Part shown: positions 15,685-25,591 of the stretch, piece by piece
Layout: every line of letters begins with the position of its first letter
How positions within the stretch are numbered: the stretch's first letter is position 1
Assembly (NCBI GenBank): GCA_937896665.1
Contig: CALBNS010000065.1
Span: forward strand, 43,947-107,946
Reading direction: 5' to 3'
Length of the DNA: 64,000 bases
Source: an uncultured Clostridia bacterium
Lineage (GTDB): Bacteria > Bacillota > Clostridia > Lachnospirales > Lachnospiraceae
The notes under the pieces: model-generated
What the model was told of the DNA's origin: nothing
Seen by the model: the letters and a program-made list of their open reading frames with translations, nothing else
Databases searched by the model: none
Made by a program: the position numbers and the translations under genes

Positions 15685-18422
15685 GACCGCATAATTTAGT
15701 GATTTCTGCATTTGGACCATATGCAGGTAAGGTAACTATTGATATGGACAGGCTTGGAACAAATGGGATATATCTGATTACTGGCGATACAGGTGCCGGC
15801 AAGACAACGATTTTTGATGCCATTACCTATGCTCTTTACGGTGATGCCAGTGGTAATTACAGGGAGCCTCCGATGATGCGCTCTAAATATGCAGATGCAC
15901 AGACTCCGACATTTGTAGAACTGACCTTTTCTTATGCAGGAAAGACTTACACGGTAAAACGAAATCCAGAGTATGAACGTCCTGCCAAGCGTGGAGATGG
16001 CATGACAAAACAGAAGGCAGAAGCGGAACTGATACTTCCGCAAGGAAATGTTATCACAAAGCAAAGAGAGGTTGACGAAGCAATCAGAGAGATTATGGGG
16101 ATTGACCGCAGCCAGTTTTTACAGATTGCTATGATTGCACAGGGGGATTTTTTAAAGCTATTACTTGCATCCACAGAGGAGCGAAAAAAGATTTTTCGTC
16201 AGATTTTTAAAACGGAGTTATTTCAGGAGCTACAGAACCGTTTGAAAAGAGAAGCGGCTGAGGTGCGTGGAAAGTGTGTTGATGCAAAGAACAGTTTAGA
16301 ACAATATATAAGTGGTATAGTTTGTCTGGAAGACACCACACTTTTTGGGGAAGTACAGAAGGTGAAACGAGGGGAACTTCCTATAGAAGATACTGTGTCA
16401 TTAATTCAGAAAATATTAGAAGAGGATCGATTAAAAGGAAAACGACTTGATAAGGGAATTCGTGAATTAGAGCAGGAACTTGAAAGAATCAATACGAATC
16501 TTGGTAAAGCAGAAGAGTATAAAAAAATCAGTACGAATCTTGAAGTTGCAAAACGAAAACTACAGAATGCGGTGCCGCAGTTGGAAATCCGAAAGGCGAA
16601 TTGGGAAACAGAAAAAAAGAAACAGCCGGAGGCACAGAGACTGCATCAGGAACTTGCAAAGCTAGAGCTTGTATTGCCCCGTTATGATGAGTTGGAGACA
16701 AAACAGAAAGTGGTGATGTGCCTGGAAAAGGACTGGAAGAGTCAGGTAAAGGTTCATCGTGGGGAAAAATGTAGGTTAGAAAATCAAAACAAAGAAATTG
16801 AGCGTTTGAGAGAAGAACAAAAATCGTTAGCAAAGGCAGGTGTTCAGAAGGAAAAACTGATGCTGGAAAAAGCACAGGCAGAGGAGAAAAAGGCGAAGCT
16901 TGAAAGTTTTCAGAGAGAGTCTTGGCAGTACCGTGAGCTAGAACAAGGACTGGGTAAAAAACAGCTGATTTACAAAACAGCAGCCAAGAAAGCAGCAGTT
17001 TTACAGGAGGAGTATCAGGCAAAGAATAAAGCATTTTTGGATGAACAGGCAGGCATACTGGCAGAACAGTTAAAAGAAGGGCAGCCTTGCCCGGTGTGTG
17101 GCTCAGTGACGCATCCTTGCGTCGCCAAGAAAGCAGAACAGGCCCCAACGGAAGAAGAATTAAAGCAGGCAAAACAAGTATGTGATAACGCACAGGCAAA
17201 AGCACAGAAAGCCAGTGCAGAATGTTCAGAACTTCTTGGTAAAGTGACTGCTGCAAAAGAAATGCTGGATAAACAGAGGACCGAGTTAACTATCGAAAGT
17301 GATGTTGCGACATTGATTCTAAACGCAAGGGAGCTTATTGAAAATTTAATATTAGCAATCACAAAAGAAGAACGCGCAGTGAGTCGTAAAAAGGAATTGG
17401 ATGATTTGATTCCAAAAGAAGAGGCCAACCTGGAACGTCTCAGAAGTAGAATTGGTGCCTTAGAACAAAGCATTGCAGCATTGGAAACCAAGCTAGAAGA
17501 AGAAAAAAAGCAGGTGAAAAGGTTGTCAGAGGAGTTGCCGTTTGAGAGTAAAAAAAATGCATCTGAGCAGAAACATCAATGGACCATACAGTGTGAGGAG
17601 ATGGAAAAGTCGCTTAATCAGGCAGAGCAGGATTACCATGCATGTGAAAAAGAAATTGTAGGTTTGCAGGCGGGTATCAGGCAGTTGGAAGAACAATTGA
17701 AACATGCCAGTCGCATTGATGCTAAGCAGGAGTACGAGAAACGCCAAGAAATTGCTGCAAAGAAACAGGAAAAGACAAATCAAAAAGAAGTACTTGTCTC
17801 CCGCATTACAGCAAATCAAGGTGCACTAGAGAACATACGGGGCAGGTCAGCTGAGCTGGAACAGTTGGAGAAAAACTATATCTGGGTAAATGCTTTGTCT
17901 GAGACAGCGAATGGCGCGATAAGTCAAAAAGAAAAAATTATGCTGGAAACTTATATCCAGATGACGTATTTTGACCGTATTATCGACCGTGCAAATCTAC
18001 GTTTTATGATAATGACAGATAAACAGTATGAATTAAAGCGACGTGATGTGGCAGAGAATAATCGCAGCCAAAGTGGACTGGAGCTTGATGTAATTGACCA
18101 TTATAACGGAACATTGCGAAGTGTAAAAACACTTTCCGGTGGTGAATCCTTTAAAGCTTCTTTATCTCTGGCACTTGGTCTGGCAGACGAAATTCAGTCT
18201 TTGGCAGGTGGCATCCGGTTGGATACGATGTTTGTAGACGAGGGATTTGGTTCGTTAGATGAGGAGTCACTGCGCCAGGCTCTTACGGCTTTAAACAGTC
18301 TTGCAGAAGGAAATCGTCTTGTAGGACTTATTTCACATGTGGGGGAATTAAAGGAGCAGATTGATAAGCAGATTGTAGTAACGAAAAAATCAGGCATGAG
18401 TGAAGTGAAGATAATAGATTAA
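15681..18422 (+). CDS. sbcC: Exonuclease SbcCD, ATPase subunit C
   Basis: 913 residues, an SMC-like ATPase. Walker A is GDTGAGKTTIFDAI near residue 33. Two long coiled coils (about 180-460 and 500-730) flank a zinc hook CPVCGSVTHPC near 470. The signature LSGGESFKASLSLALGLAD and Walker B MFVDEGFGSLDEES are near the C-terminus. It partners SbcD. Composition is rich in Glu, Lys and Gln, as expected for the arms. No terminator is obvious between it and the short ORF downstream. Confidence 0.95.
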   Translation: MRPHNLVISAFGPYAGKVTIDMDRLGTNGIYLITGDTGAGKTTIFDAITYALYGDASGNYREPPMMRSKYADAQTPTFVELTFSYAGKTYTVKRNPEYERPAKRGDGMTKQKAEAELILPQGNVITKQREVDEAIREIMGIDRSQFLQIAMIAQGDFLKLLLASTEERKKIFRQIFKTELFQELQNRLKREAAEVRGKCVDAKNSLEQYISGIVCLEDTTLFGEVQKVKRGELPIEDTVSLIQKILEEDRLKGKRLDKGIRELEQELERINTNLGKAEEYKKISTNLEVAKRKLQNAVPQLEIRKANWETEKKKQPEAQRLHQELAKLELVLPRYDELETKQKVVMCLEKDWKSQVKVHRGEKCRLENQNKEIERLREEQKSLAKAGVQKEKLMLEKAQAEEKKAKLESFQRESWQYRELEQGLGKKQLIYKTAAKKAAVLQEEYQAKNKAFLDEQAGILAEQLKEGQPCPVCGSVTHPCVAKKAEQAPTEEELKQAKQVCDNAQAKAQKASAECSELLGKVTAAKEMLDKQRTELTIESDVATLILNARELIENLILAITKEERAVSRKKELDDLIPKEEANLERLRSRIGALEQSIAALETKLEEEKKQVKRLSEELPFESKKNASEQKHQWTIQCEEMEKSLNQAEQDYHACEKEIVGLQAGIRQLEEQLKHASRIDAKQEYEKRQEIAAKKQEKTNQKEVLVSRITANQGALENIRGRSAELEQLEKNYIWVNALSETANGAISQKEKIMLETYIQMTYFDRIIDRANLRFMIMTDKQYELKRRDVAENNRSQSGLELDVIDHYNGTLRSVKTLSGGESFKASLSLALGLADEIQSLAGGIRLDTMFVDEGFGSLDEESLRQALTALNSLAEGNRLVGLISHVGELKEQIDKQIVVTKKSGMSEVKIID

Positions 18423-18467
18423 TAAAATCTATTTTTCAAATCCAATCATCAGACCACCTTTTTCAAA

Positions 18468-18689
18468 ATGCAGAAGCTTGTGTATACAGATGAGATTGCG
18501 TATGATTATTTTTGCAATGAATTGGAGAATATTCTATTTTTCCAATTTGAAATCAAGGATTCTGTAGAGTATATTGGTGTGACAAAATCCAAAGAAAAAC
18601 AAATGTTAAGAAGTGCAATTATTGCGGTTTCCCAAGTGATTTATTTGAATTTGTGTTTCGGTTTACTGAGAGATGGGAAAGGGGATTAA
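18468..18689 (+). CDS. Hypothetical short protein
   Basis: A 73-residue open frame reading TDEIAYDYFCNELENILFFQ, then a hydrophobic helix AIIAVSQVIYLNLCFGLLRD. No family is recognised and there is no ribosome site before ATG 18468 (the upstream DNA is CCACCTTTTTCAAA), so it may be the tail of a lost gene. It lies between sbcC and a terminator. Confidence 0.3.
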   Translation: MQKLVYTDEIAYDYFCNELENILFFQFEIKDSVEYIGVTKSKEKQMLRSAIIAVSQVIYLNLCFGLLRDGKGD

Positions 18690-18691
18690 TT

Positions 18692-18730
18692 ATGAGAAAA
18701 GGATGTACCCTTTGTGGAGAAAATATGTAA
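18692..18730 (+). CDS. Possible 12-residue peptide ORF
   Basis: MRKGCTLCGENM with a CxxC pair. It begins 7 bp after a good AAAGGGG ribosome site and ends right where the terminator hairpin starts. It may be chance, a leader peptide or a small zinc-binding microprotein. Confidence 0.25.
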   Translation: MRKGCTLCGENM

Positions 18731-18763
18731 AAGAAAAACTCCCTTACCGGAGTTTTTTCTTTT
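18729..18763. terminator. Bidirectional terminator
   Basis: AAGAAAAACTCC pairs with GGAGTTTTTTCTT across a short CTTACC loop. It serves the + strand genes and the convergent GNAT gene, whose stop it nearly touches. Confidence 0.85.
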
Positions 18764-19259
18764 AAACCTCATATTCCATGATATAATCATCCATCACGAA
18801 TCCATTTCCAATATCAGTAGCTTCCTCGCGTACAGTTTTGAATCCCCAGTGTTCGTAGATTGCCAATGTATCTGTATTGTGGCGGTTGCACGTCAGCCAG
18901 ATTTTTTCCAAGTTGTTCTTCTTACACATTGCAATAAATTGCTGGAACATGTAAGAGGCAATCCCCTGCCCTCTGAAATCTTTATGTACATACAATTTGC
19001 TCAGGAATAGCTTCCCATCTTCTTTATGTACGCCTGCAAAACCGGCAAAGGTATACTCATATGAGAATAAATAATATTGGTGACCGGAATTGATTTGTTT
19101 TGCCAATGCCTCGGGTGATAAAAACTTTTCTAACATGTAATCGACCTGCTCTTCGCCAATGATAGGTATGAAATGCTCGTGCCAGATTTCCTCTGCAACG
19201 GCAGTAACAGAATATATCAGCTCCATATTCGATACAGGAATAACTCTTAAACCGTTCAT
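18762..19259 (-). CDS. GNAT-family N-acetyltransferase
   Basis: 165 residues. The GNAT core is clear: LFLSKLYVHKDFRGQGIASY (motif A, acetyl-CoA pyrophosphate loop RGQGIA), LEKIWLTCNRHNTDTLAIYE and HWGFKTVREEATDIG (motif B). The N-terminus EEIWHEHFIPIIGEEQVDYM resembles small-molecule or peptide acetyltransferases of Clostridia. The acceptor is unknown. It is a single minus-strand gene ending at the 18729-18763 terminator. Confidence 0.88.
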   Translation of the reverse strand: MNGLRVIPVSNMELIYSVTAVAEEIWHEHFIPIIGEEQVDYMLEKFLSPEALAKQINSGHQYYLFSYEYTFAGFAGVHKEDGKLFLSKLYVHKDFRGQGIASYMFQQFIAMCKKNNLEKIWLTCNRHNTDTLAIYEHWGFKTVREEATDIGNGFVMDDYIMEYEV

Positions 19260-19360
19260 AATCTAGTCTCCTTTTTATAATAATTTAATAAAGCTATTGT
19301 ATCACGGATATGTGCTGTGTGCTATAATAAAATGACAATAATTCAGAACGGAGTGTTTAC

Positions 19361-20065
19361 ATGGAAAAATATGTAGAATTACGTGATGTGAGAAAAATAT
19401 ATAAAATGGGCGAAGTCGAAATTGCAGCGGCAGACGGGATTAGTTTTTCGGTGGGCAAAGGTGAGTTCGCAGTGGTTGTAGGAGCCAGTGGTGCCGGAAA
19501 AACGACGGTGCTTAATATTCTGGGTGGTATGGATACAGCAACGAGTGGGAAAGTTTTAGTAGATGGAGAAAACATTGTAAAATATAGCCAAAAAAATCTG
19601 ATTGCATACCGAAGAGATGACATTGGATTTGTGTTTCAGTTCTATAACCTGATTCCTAATCTGACTGTTTTGGAAAATGTAGAACTTGCGCTTCAGATTT
19701 GTAAGGAACCATTGGATGCTAAAAAAGTGCTTGAGGAGGTTGGCCTTGGCGACCGTATAGATAACTTTCCGGCACAATTATCCGGCGGGGAACAGCAGAG
19801 AGTTTCCATAGCAAGGGCACTCGCCAAGAACCCTAAGTTATTGTTGTGCGATGAGCCGACAGGTGCATTGGATTATAATACAGGAAAAGCGATTCTTAAG
19901 TTGCTTCAGGACACATGCAGGAAGCAGGGAATGACGGTCATTCTGATTACACATAACTCGGCAATTGCCCCGATGGCAGACCGTGTAATACATATCAAGA
20001 GTGGTAAGGTTTCCGAGATTATCGAAAATGAGAATCCGGTTCCGGTAGAAACAATCGAATGGTAG
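19361..20065 (+). CDS. ABC transporter ATP-binding protein (MacB/LolD type)
   Basis: 234 residues. Walker A GASGAGKTTVLNILGG, Q-loop VFQFYNLIPNLTVLENV, signature LSGGEQQRVSIARALAK, Walker B LLLCDEPTGALD and the switch histidine LITHN. The YNLIPNLT and DEPTGALD stretches mark the subfamily that pairs with FtsX-type permeases (MacB, LolD, BceA), which act as mechanotransducers or lipid/peptide extractors rather than importers. The permease begins 10 bp downstream. Confidence 0.93.
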   Translation: MEKYVELRDVRKIYKMGEVEIAAADGISFSVGKGEFAVVVGASGAGKTTVLNILGGMDTATSGKVLVDGENIVKYSQKNLIAYRRDDIGFVFQFYNLIPNLTVLENVELALQICKEPLDAKKVLEEVGLGDRIDNFPAQLSGGEQQRVSIARALAKNPKLLLCDEPTGALDYNTGKAILKLLQDTCRKQGMTVILITHNSAIAPMADRVIHIKSGKVSEIIENENPVPVETIEW

Positions 20066-20075
20066 GTGCAGCATA

Positions 20076-23000
20076 TTGAAAATCAAGAAAGATGCATTGC
20101 GGAAAGATTTTATTATGGAAATCCGAAAAAGTATGGGGCGTTTTCTTTCCATATTTTTTATCGTGGCATTAGGAGTATCCTTGTTTGCAGGGATTCATGC
20201 CACGAAGCCTGACATGATTCTTTCCGGGGATGCTTATGTGGATCAAAACAGGTTAATGGACATTAAAGTGGTAAGCACTTATGGCCTTACGGAAGAAGAC
20301 CGGGATGTGATTGGGAGGCTTCCGGCGATTGAGACGGCAGAAGGTGCATACAGTGTGGATGCATTGTGTACAGTCGGAGATAATAAAAGAGTTGTTCACG
20401 TGATGTCTGGTACAGAAGAGATAAATAGCATTACAGTCGAGGAAGGAAAACTCCCAGAGACTGCGAATGAGTGTCTGGTGGATCAGGATTTTCTGAAAGA
20501 TTCGGGATATGAGATTGGTGATTGGATTGAATTGGAATCTGGGACCGACACAGAGCTTACCAAAACTTTACAGGATACCAAATATCGAATTGTGGGGACA
20601 GGAAACAGCCCTCTTTATTTTGCATTGCAAAGGGGAAACAGTACTATTGGAAATGGTTCAGTCAGTGGATTTATGGTGGTAAGCTCACAAGCTTTTGTGC
20701 TGGATGTGTTTACTGAGATTTATGCAAGGGTTGATGGCGCAGAGAATGTAATGGCTTTCACAGAAGACTATGATGTGCTTATTGACGAGGCGATTAAGCA
20801 GATTGAGTTGATTCAAAATGTGAGGTGCGAAATTCGCCGGAATGAACTTGCGGAAAATGTGCAGCTGCAGATTGATGATGCAAGAAATCAGCTTAATGAA
20901 AAGAAACAGGAGGCAGAGAATGAAATCTCTGAAAATGAAGATAGGTTAGATGACGCAGAACTGGATATCAGGCTCGGAAAAATACAGATTGAAAGCGGTA
21001 AGGCTGAGATTCAGAGTGCGAAAGCAGAACTGGAGGCAGGAAAACAGGAACTTCAGACAACACGCAGTATATATGAAGAAACTATGTGTAGGCTGAAAGG
21101 AAAACGACAGAAGTTAGAACAACGATTGGCAGATTGGGAAGAAAAACTAGAAGAACAGGCAGAAAGCGTACAGGATACTGAATTACCAGAAAATATCCTC
21201 CCAGATGGTACATTGCCGGAAGATGTGCTGCCGGATGAAAAGCCAAGGGAAATTATAGAGAAAAATATAGTCGAAATACGTGATTCAATTGCAGAATTGG
21301 AAGAAGAGATAAATATGCTTACGGCGGAGTTTGAGGCCAAAATAGCTGCAGAGGAACAACGGATTGCAGAGAGCGAAGCAGTTTTGAAGGAAAAGGAGAA
21401 AGAACTTCAGGTAGCAGAAAAACAGCTTTTGGCCGGTGAGAAAGAGGTAAATGCCGGAAAAGAAGAACTGGAAAATGCAAAACAGGAGATGAAAAATCAG
21501 ATTCAGGACGGAGAAGACGAAATTAATGAAGCTGAGGACGACATTTCTAAAATCGAACTTCCGGTCTGGTATGTGTTTGACCGAAGTTCCATTCCAGAGT
21601 ATTCAGGGTATGGCGATAATGCAGAACGTATTGCGGCATTGGCTATTGTATTCCCTGGCATGTTCTTTTTAGTGGCAGCCTTGATTAGTCTCACAACTAT
21701 GACCCGTATGATTGAAGAACAGAGGATACAGATTGGAACCTTGAAGGCTCTTGGATACAGTAAGTTTGCTATCATGAAAAAATATCTGAATTATGCTCTC
21801 TTGGCAACGTTCAGCGGAAGCCTTTTTGGCGTATTGGTGGGAGAAAAGATTTTTCCATATATCATTATTGTGTCATATAAAATTATGTATGTACATATAC
21901 CGCATGTCCTTTTGCCGTATCATTGGGGATATGGGCTTGCGGCAACGGGAATTGCGGTAGCATGTACCGGTGCGGCCACTATATTTGCATGTTATAAAGA
22001 ACTGGCTGCCCAGCCGGCAGTACTGATGCGGCCGGAAGCACCAAAGATTGGAAAACGGACCTTGATTGAAAAAATTCCATTTATATGGAAAAATTTAAAT
22101 TTTACATGGAAGTCATCGCTCAGAAACTTATTCCGATATAAAAAACGTTTCTTTATGACATTGTTTGGAATTGGTGGCTGTATGGGGCTTTTGCTTGTAG
22201 GATTTGGTCTGCGAGACTCTATTAACAGTGTTGCGATTTATCAGTATGGAGAACTGCACACCTATGATGCAAGTATTTTTATTAGTGAGGATATGAAAGG
22301 TAACACCAGTGAGGCCTTAGAAAGATTCTTACAAGACAATAAAGACATATCATCTTATACTAAGGTTCATATGATGAGCATCACTGTACAGAATGATGAT
22401 AATGAAGTGGATGCGTATTTAACAGTCATTGATGATGTGGAAAATGTGGATCAGTTCTTTGTGTATCGTGACCGCGTTTCGAAGAAAAAGTATGAACTTT
22501 CCGAGGAAGGTATTATTTTAACTGAGAAGACTGCAAAGATGCTCGGCGTGAAGGCAGGAGAAAAGCTTTTAATTTCTGAAGAAGGAAAGAATAAACAGAG
22601 AGTAGAAGTAACTGCAATTTGCGAAAACTATGCGGGGCATTATGTGTACATGACATCTTCGTTGTATGAAAAATTGTATGGAGAAAAACCATTTTACAAT
22701 AATCTTTTGGTGAAGTCAGACGCTGAGACAGCACGTCTGGAGAAAATTGGTGAAGAGATTCTTGAGTATGAGGATATCTTGAATGTGCAATATATGGCAA
22801 ATCTGAGTCTGAGGCTCAACGATATGCTCGGGGCCTTGGATAAGGTTATGATTGTACTGATTACGGTAGCTGGAATGCTGTCCTTCGTGGTATTGTATAA
22901 CCTGAATAATATCAACATTACGGAGCGAAGAAGGGAGCTTGCAACACTGAAAGTGCTCGGTTTCTACGATTTGGAAGTAGCGACATATGTATATCGTGAA

Positions 23001-23237
23001 AATATCATGCTTACTCTCTTGGGGACCCTTGTGGGATGTGGAATCGGGAAATTTCTGCATCTGTTTACCATTACAACGGTGGAAGTTGATGCGGCAATGT
23101 TCGGACGTAATATTTTCCCAATGAGCTATCTGTATGGTGCATTATTCACTATCGGATTTTCGGCATTTGTAAACTGGATTATGTTTTTCAAACTTAAGAA
23201 AATCAATATGGTGGAATCACTGAAAAGTGTGGAATAA
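20076..23237 (+). CDS. FtsX-type ABC permease with long coiled-coil outer domain
   Basis: 1,053 residues from TTG 20076 (in an AGGTGCAGCATATTG context). One N-terminal membrane helix (FLSIFFIVALGVSLFAGI), then an extracellular region that contains a coiled coil of about 220 residues (about 265-495, Glu/Lys/Gln repeats). Two FtsX cores follow: the first near 515-640 with EEQRIQIGTLKALGYSKF, the second near 905-1045 with ERRRELATLKVLGFYDLE. The layout matches large two-FtsX permeases of Firmicutes whose helical hairpin may reach through the cell wall. Substrate unknown. Confidence 0.88.
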   Translation: MKIKKDALRKDFIMEIRKSMGRFLSIFFIVALGVSLFAGIHATKPDMILSGDAYVDQNRLMDIKVVSTYGLTEEDRDVIGRLPAIETAEGAYSVDALCTVGDNKRVVHVMSGTEEINSITVEEGKLPETANECLVDQDFLKDSGYEIGDWIELESGTDTELTKTLQDTKYRIVGTGNSPLYFALQRGNSTIGNGSVSGFMVVSSQAFVLDVFTEIYARVDGAENVMAFTEDYDVLIDEAIKQIELIQNVRCEIRRNELAENVQLQIDDARNQLNEKKQEAENEISENEDRLDDAELDIRLGKIQIESGKAEIQSAKAELEAGKQELQTTRSIYEETMCRLKGKRQKLEQRLADWEEKLEEQAESVQDTELPENILPDGTLPEDVLPDEKPREIIEKNIVEIRDSIAELEEEINMLTAEFEAKIAAEEQRIAESEAVLKEKEKELQVAEKQLLAGEKEVNAGKEELENAKQEMKNQIQDGEDEINEAEDDISKIELPVWYVFDRSSIPEYSGYGDNAERIAALAIVFPGMFFLVAALISLTTMTRMIEEQRIQIGTLKALGYSKFAIMKKYLNYALLATFSGSLFGVLVGEKIFPYIIIVSYKIMYVHIPHVLLPYHWGYGLAATGIAVACTGAATIFACYKELAAQPAVLMRPEAPKIGKRTLIEKIPFIWKNLNFTWKSSLRNLFRYKKRFFMTLFGIGGCMGLLLVGFGLRDSINSVAIYQYGELHTYDASIFISEDMKGNTSEALERFLQDNKDISSYTKVHMMSITVQNDDNEVDAYLTVIDDVENVDQFFVYRDRVSKKKYELSEEGIILTEKTAKMLGVKAGEKLLISEEGKNKQRVEVTAICENYAGHYVYMTSSLYEKLYGEKPFYNNLLVKSDAETARLEKIGEEILEYEDILNVQYMANLSLRLNDMLGALDKVMIVLITVAGMLSFVVLYNLNNINITERRRELATLKVLGFYDLEVATYVYRENIMLTLLGTLVGCGIGKFLHLFTITTVEVDAAMFGRNIFPMSYLYGALFTIGFSAFVNWIMFFKLKKINMVESLKSVE

Positions 23238-23239
23238 AA

Positions 23240-23280
23240 AATGAGGCGGTGGATTTCTGTCCACGGTCTCATTCTTTTCT
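23240..23280 (+). terminator. Terminator of the ABC operon
   Basis: AATGAGGC-GGTGGA pairs with TCCACGGTCTCATT around a TTTCTG loop, then a TCTTTTCT tail. Confidence 0.8.
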
Positions 23281-23331
23281 TATCCAACTATTAACGAATT
23301 ATAAAACAAAAATAAACAGAATCTAAAATTA

Positions 23332-23358
23332 CTAGCACTCTAGTAAAATGAGTGCTAG
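23332..23358 (+). promoter_or_regulatory. CIRCE operator (HrcA site) before htpG
   Basis: CTAGCACTC (23332-23340), nine bases, GAGTGCTAG (23350-23358): a perfect 9-9-9 CIRCE element. Such elements bind HrcA, the heat-shock repressor of groESL and dnaK operons. The promoter TTGACT (23365-23370) / TAATAT (23388-23393, spacer 17) lies just downstream. Confidence 0.92.
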
Positions 23359-23364
23359 TTTTTG

Positions 23365-23393
23365 TTGACTTTTTTTTATCAGAGTATTAATAT
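23365..23393 (+). promoter_or_regulatory. htpG promoter
   Basis: TTGACT and TAATAT with 17 bp spacing, 6 bp after the CIRCE element, so a bound HrcA would block polymerase. Confidence 0.7.
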
Positions 23394-23436
23394 ATCCTTT
23401 AGATGAAATTGTAATGAAAAAAGGAGATGTAATTAA

Positions 23437-25521
23437 ATGGCAGTAAAACATGGAAATCTTTCAATCAGCAGTGAAAATATTTTTCCAATTATTAAAAAGT
23501 GGGTATATTCGGATCATGACATCTTTGTTCGTGAATTAATCTCAAACGGATGTGATGCAATTACAAAATTAAAAAAATTAGACATGATGGGAGAGTGCCA
23601 GCTACCGGATAAATATAAAGCCAATATTCAGGTAGTAGTAAATCCGGAAGAAAAGACATTGAAGTTCATTGATAATGGTCTTGGTATGACAGCTGAAGAA
23701 GTAGAAGAATACATTACACAGATTGCTTTTTCAGGTGCTACAGAATTTCTTGAAAAATATAAAGACAAGACCACAGAAGACGATATGATTGGTCACTTCG
23801 GTCTTGGATTCTATTCCGCATTCATGGTGGCAGATGAAGTACACATTGATACACTTTCTTATAAAGAAGGTGCTGCGCCGGTACATTGGACATGTGACGG
23901 TGGTACAGAGTACGATATGGGAGAAGGAAACAAAGAAACTGTCGGAACAGAGATTACATTATTCTTAAATGAAGACTGTGTTGCATTCTCAAATGAATAC
24001 AAAGTAAGAGAAGTTATTGAAAAATATTGTTCATTTATGCCAGTAGAAATTTTCCTTTCCAAAGAAAATGCAGAGCAGGAATATGAAACTATCATGGAGG
24101 ATGAACTGACAGAAGATGATGTGGTAGTGGAACATATTCATGAAGATGCAAAAATGGAGGAAAAAGAGAAAGAAGACGGCACGAAAGAGATGGTGGAAGT
24201 GTCTCCTGCAAAGGACAAAGTAAAAATTAATAAACGTCCGGTTGCTCTTAACGACACCACACCTCTTTGGACGAAACATCCAAATGAATGCGAAAAAGAA
24301 GATTACATTGAATTCTACCGCAAAGTATTTATGGATTATAAAGAACCTTTATTCTGGATTCATTTAAATATGGATTATCCGTTTAACTTAAAAGGTATTT
24401 TATACTTCCCTAAGATTAATACAGAATACGATTCTGTTGAAGGAAAGATTAAATTATATAACAATCAGGTATTTATTGCAGACAATATTAAGGAAGTAAT
24501 TCCAGAATTCCTCATGGTATTAAAAGGTGTTATAGACTGTCCTGATTTACCACTGAACGTATCACGTAGTGCGCTTCAAAATGATGGTTTTGTAAATAAG
24601 ATTTCAGATTACATTTCAAAGAAAGTGGCTGACAAGCTGACTGGAATGTGTAAGACAGATAAGGAATCTTATGAAAAATACTGGGATGATATCAGTCCAT
24701 TCATCAAATTCGGCTGCTTGAAGGACGAGAAATTCTGCGACAAGATGAGCGATTACATGTTGTTCAAGAATCTTGACCATAAATATCTGACAATGAAAGA
24801 ATGTATTGAAAATAATGCTGTGAAAGCAGAGCCAGAGGCAGTAGAAGTAGAAACAACAGAAAGTGAGACAATCGAATCCGGTTCAGAAAATGCAGAAGAC
24901 AAGAAGGAAGAAAAGGTTACGATTTATTATGTAACAGATGAACAGCAGCAGAGCCAGTACATCAACATGTTCAAGGCAGAGGGGATGGATGCTGTAATTC
25001 TGACACACAATATTGACTCGCCATTTATCACACAATTAGAGCAGCGTAATGAAAATGTGAAATTCCAGCGTATTGATGCGGATCTGACACAAAACTTTAA
25101 GCAGAAAGTGGCAGCGGATGAGGAAGAAACATTCAAAGCCAATACGGAAACTTTGACAGAAGTATTCAGAAAAGCATTGGCAAATGAAAAACTGGAAGTC
25201 AAAGTAGAGAAGCTTAAAAATGAAAATGTCGCCTCTATGGTAACTCTTTCAGAGGAATCCCGCCGTATGCAGGAGATGATGAAGATGTATGGTATGATGG
25301 GCATGGATCCTGGTATGTTTGGCTCAGACGTGACATTAGTGCTCAATGCAAATCATCCATTGGTACAGCATGTTCTTAAGAATAAAGATGGGGAACACAC
25401 AGAGTTATTCTGTAAACAGTTATACGATTTGGCAATGTTAAGCCATAAGCCGTTAAATCCGGAAGAAATGACAGCCTTTATCAGCAGAAGTAACGAGATT
25501 ATGATGTTATTGGCGAAATAA
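23437..25521 (+). CDS. htpG: Chaperone HtpG (Hsp90)
   Basis: 694 residues. The GHKL ATPase domain shows ELISNGCDAITKLK (Mg-binding Asn), FIDNGLGMTAEEV, GHFGLGFYSAFMVA and GTEITLFL. The middle domain has YFPKINTEYDS and LPLNVSRSALQND, with the catalytic Arg. The C-terminal dimer domain includes RRMQEMMKMYGMMGMDPGMF. Two acidic insertions, near 230-265 and 465-490, lengthen it over the usual 620-630 residues. ATG 23437 follows AAAGGAG. It folds client proteins under stress. The CIRCE box implies HrcA control. Confidence 0.96.
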   Translation: MAVKHGNLSISSENIFPIIKKWVYSDHDIFVRELISNGCDAITKLKKLDMMGECQLPDKYKANIQVVVNPEEKTLKFIDNGLGMTAEEVEEYITQIAFSGATEFLEKYKDKTTEDDMIGHFGLGFYSAFMVADEVHIDTLSYKEGAAPVHWTCDGGTEYDMGEGNKETVGTEITLFLNEDCVAFSNEYKVREVIEKYCSFMPVEIFLSKENAEQEYETIMEDELTEDDVVVEHIHEDAKMEEKEKEDGTKEMVEVSPAKDKVKINKRPVALNDTTPLWTKHPNECEKEDYIEFYRKVFMDYKEPLFWIHLNMDYPFNLKGILYFPKINTEYDSVEGKIKLYNNQVFIADNIKEVIPEFLMVLKGVIDCPDLPLNVSRSALQNDGFVNKISDYISKKVADKLTGMCKTDKESYEKYWDDISPFIKFGCLKDEKFCDKMSDYMLFKNLDHKYLTMKECIENNAVKAEPEAVEVETTESETIESGSENAEDKKEEKVTIYYVTDEQQQSQYINMFKAEGMDAVILTHNIDSPFITQLEQRNENVKFQRIDADLTQNFKQKVAADEEETFKANTETLTEVFRKALANEKLEVKVEKLKNENVASMVTLSEESRRMQEMMKMYGMMGMDPGMFGSDVTLVLNANHPLVQHVLKNKDGEHTELFCKQLYDLAMLSHKPLNPEEMTAFISRSNEIMMLLAK

Positions 25522-25556
25522 GAGATGATATGTAAGGTACTTTCTTTACAAACGAT

Positions 25557-25591
25557 AAAATACGAGGCGCTCTTACAGCACCTCGTATTTT
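25557..25591. terminator. Bidirectional terminator after htpG
   Basis: AAAATACGAGG (25557-25567) pairs perfectly with CCTCGTATTTT (25581-25591). The loop holds the minus-strand stop codon of the next gene. Confidence 0.88.
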
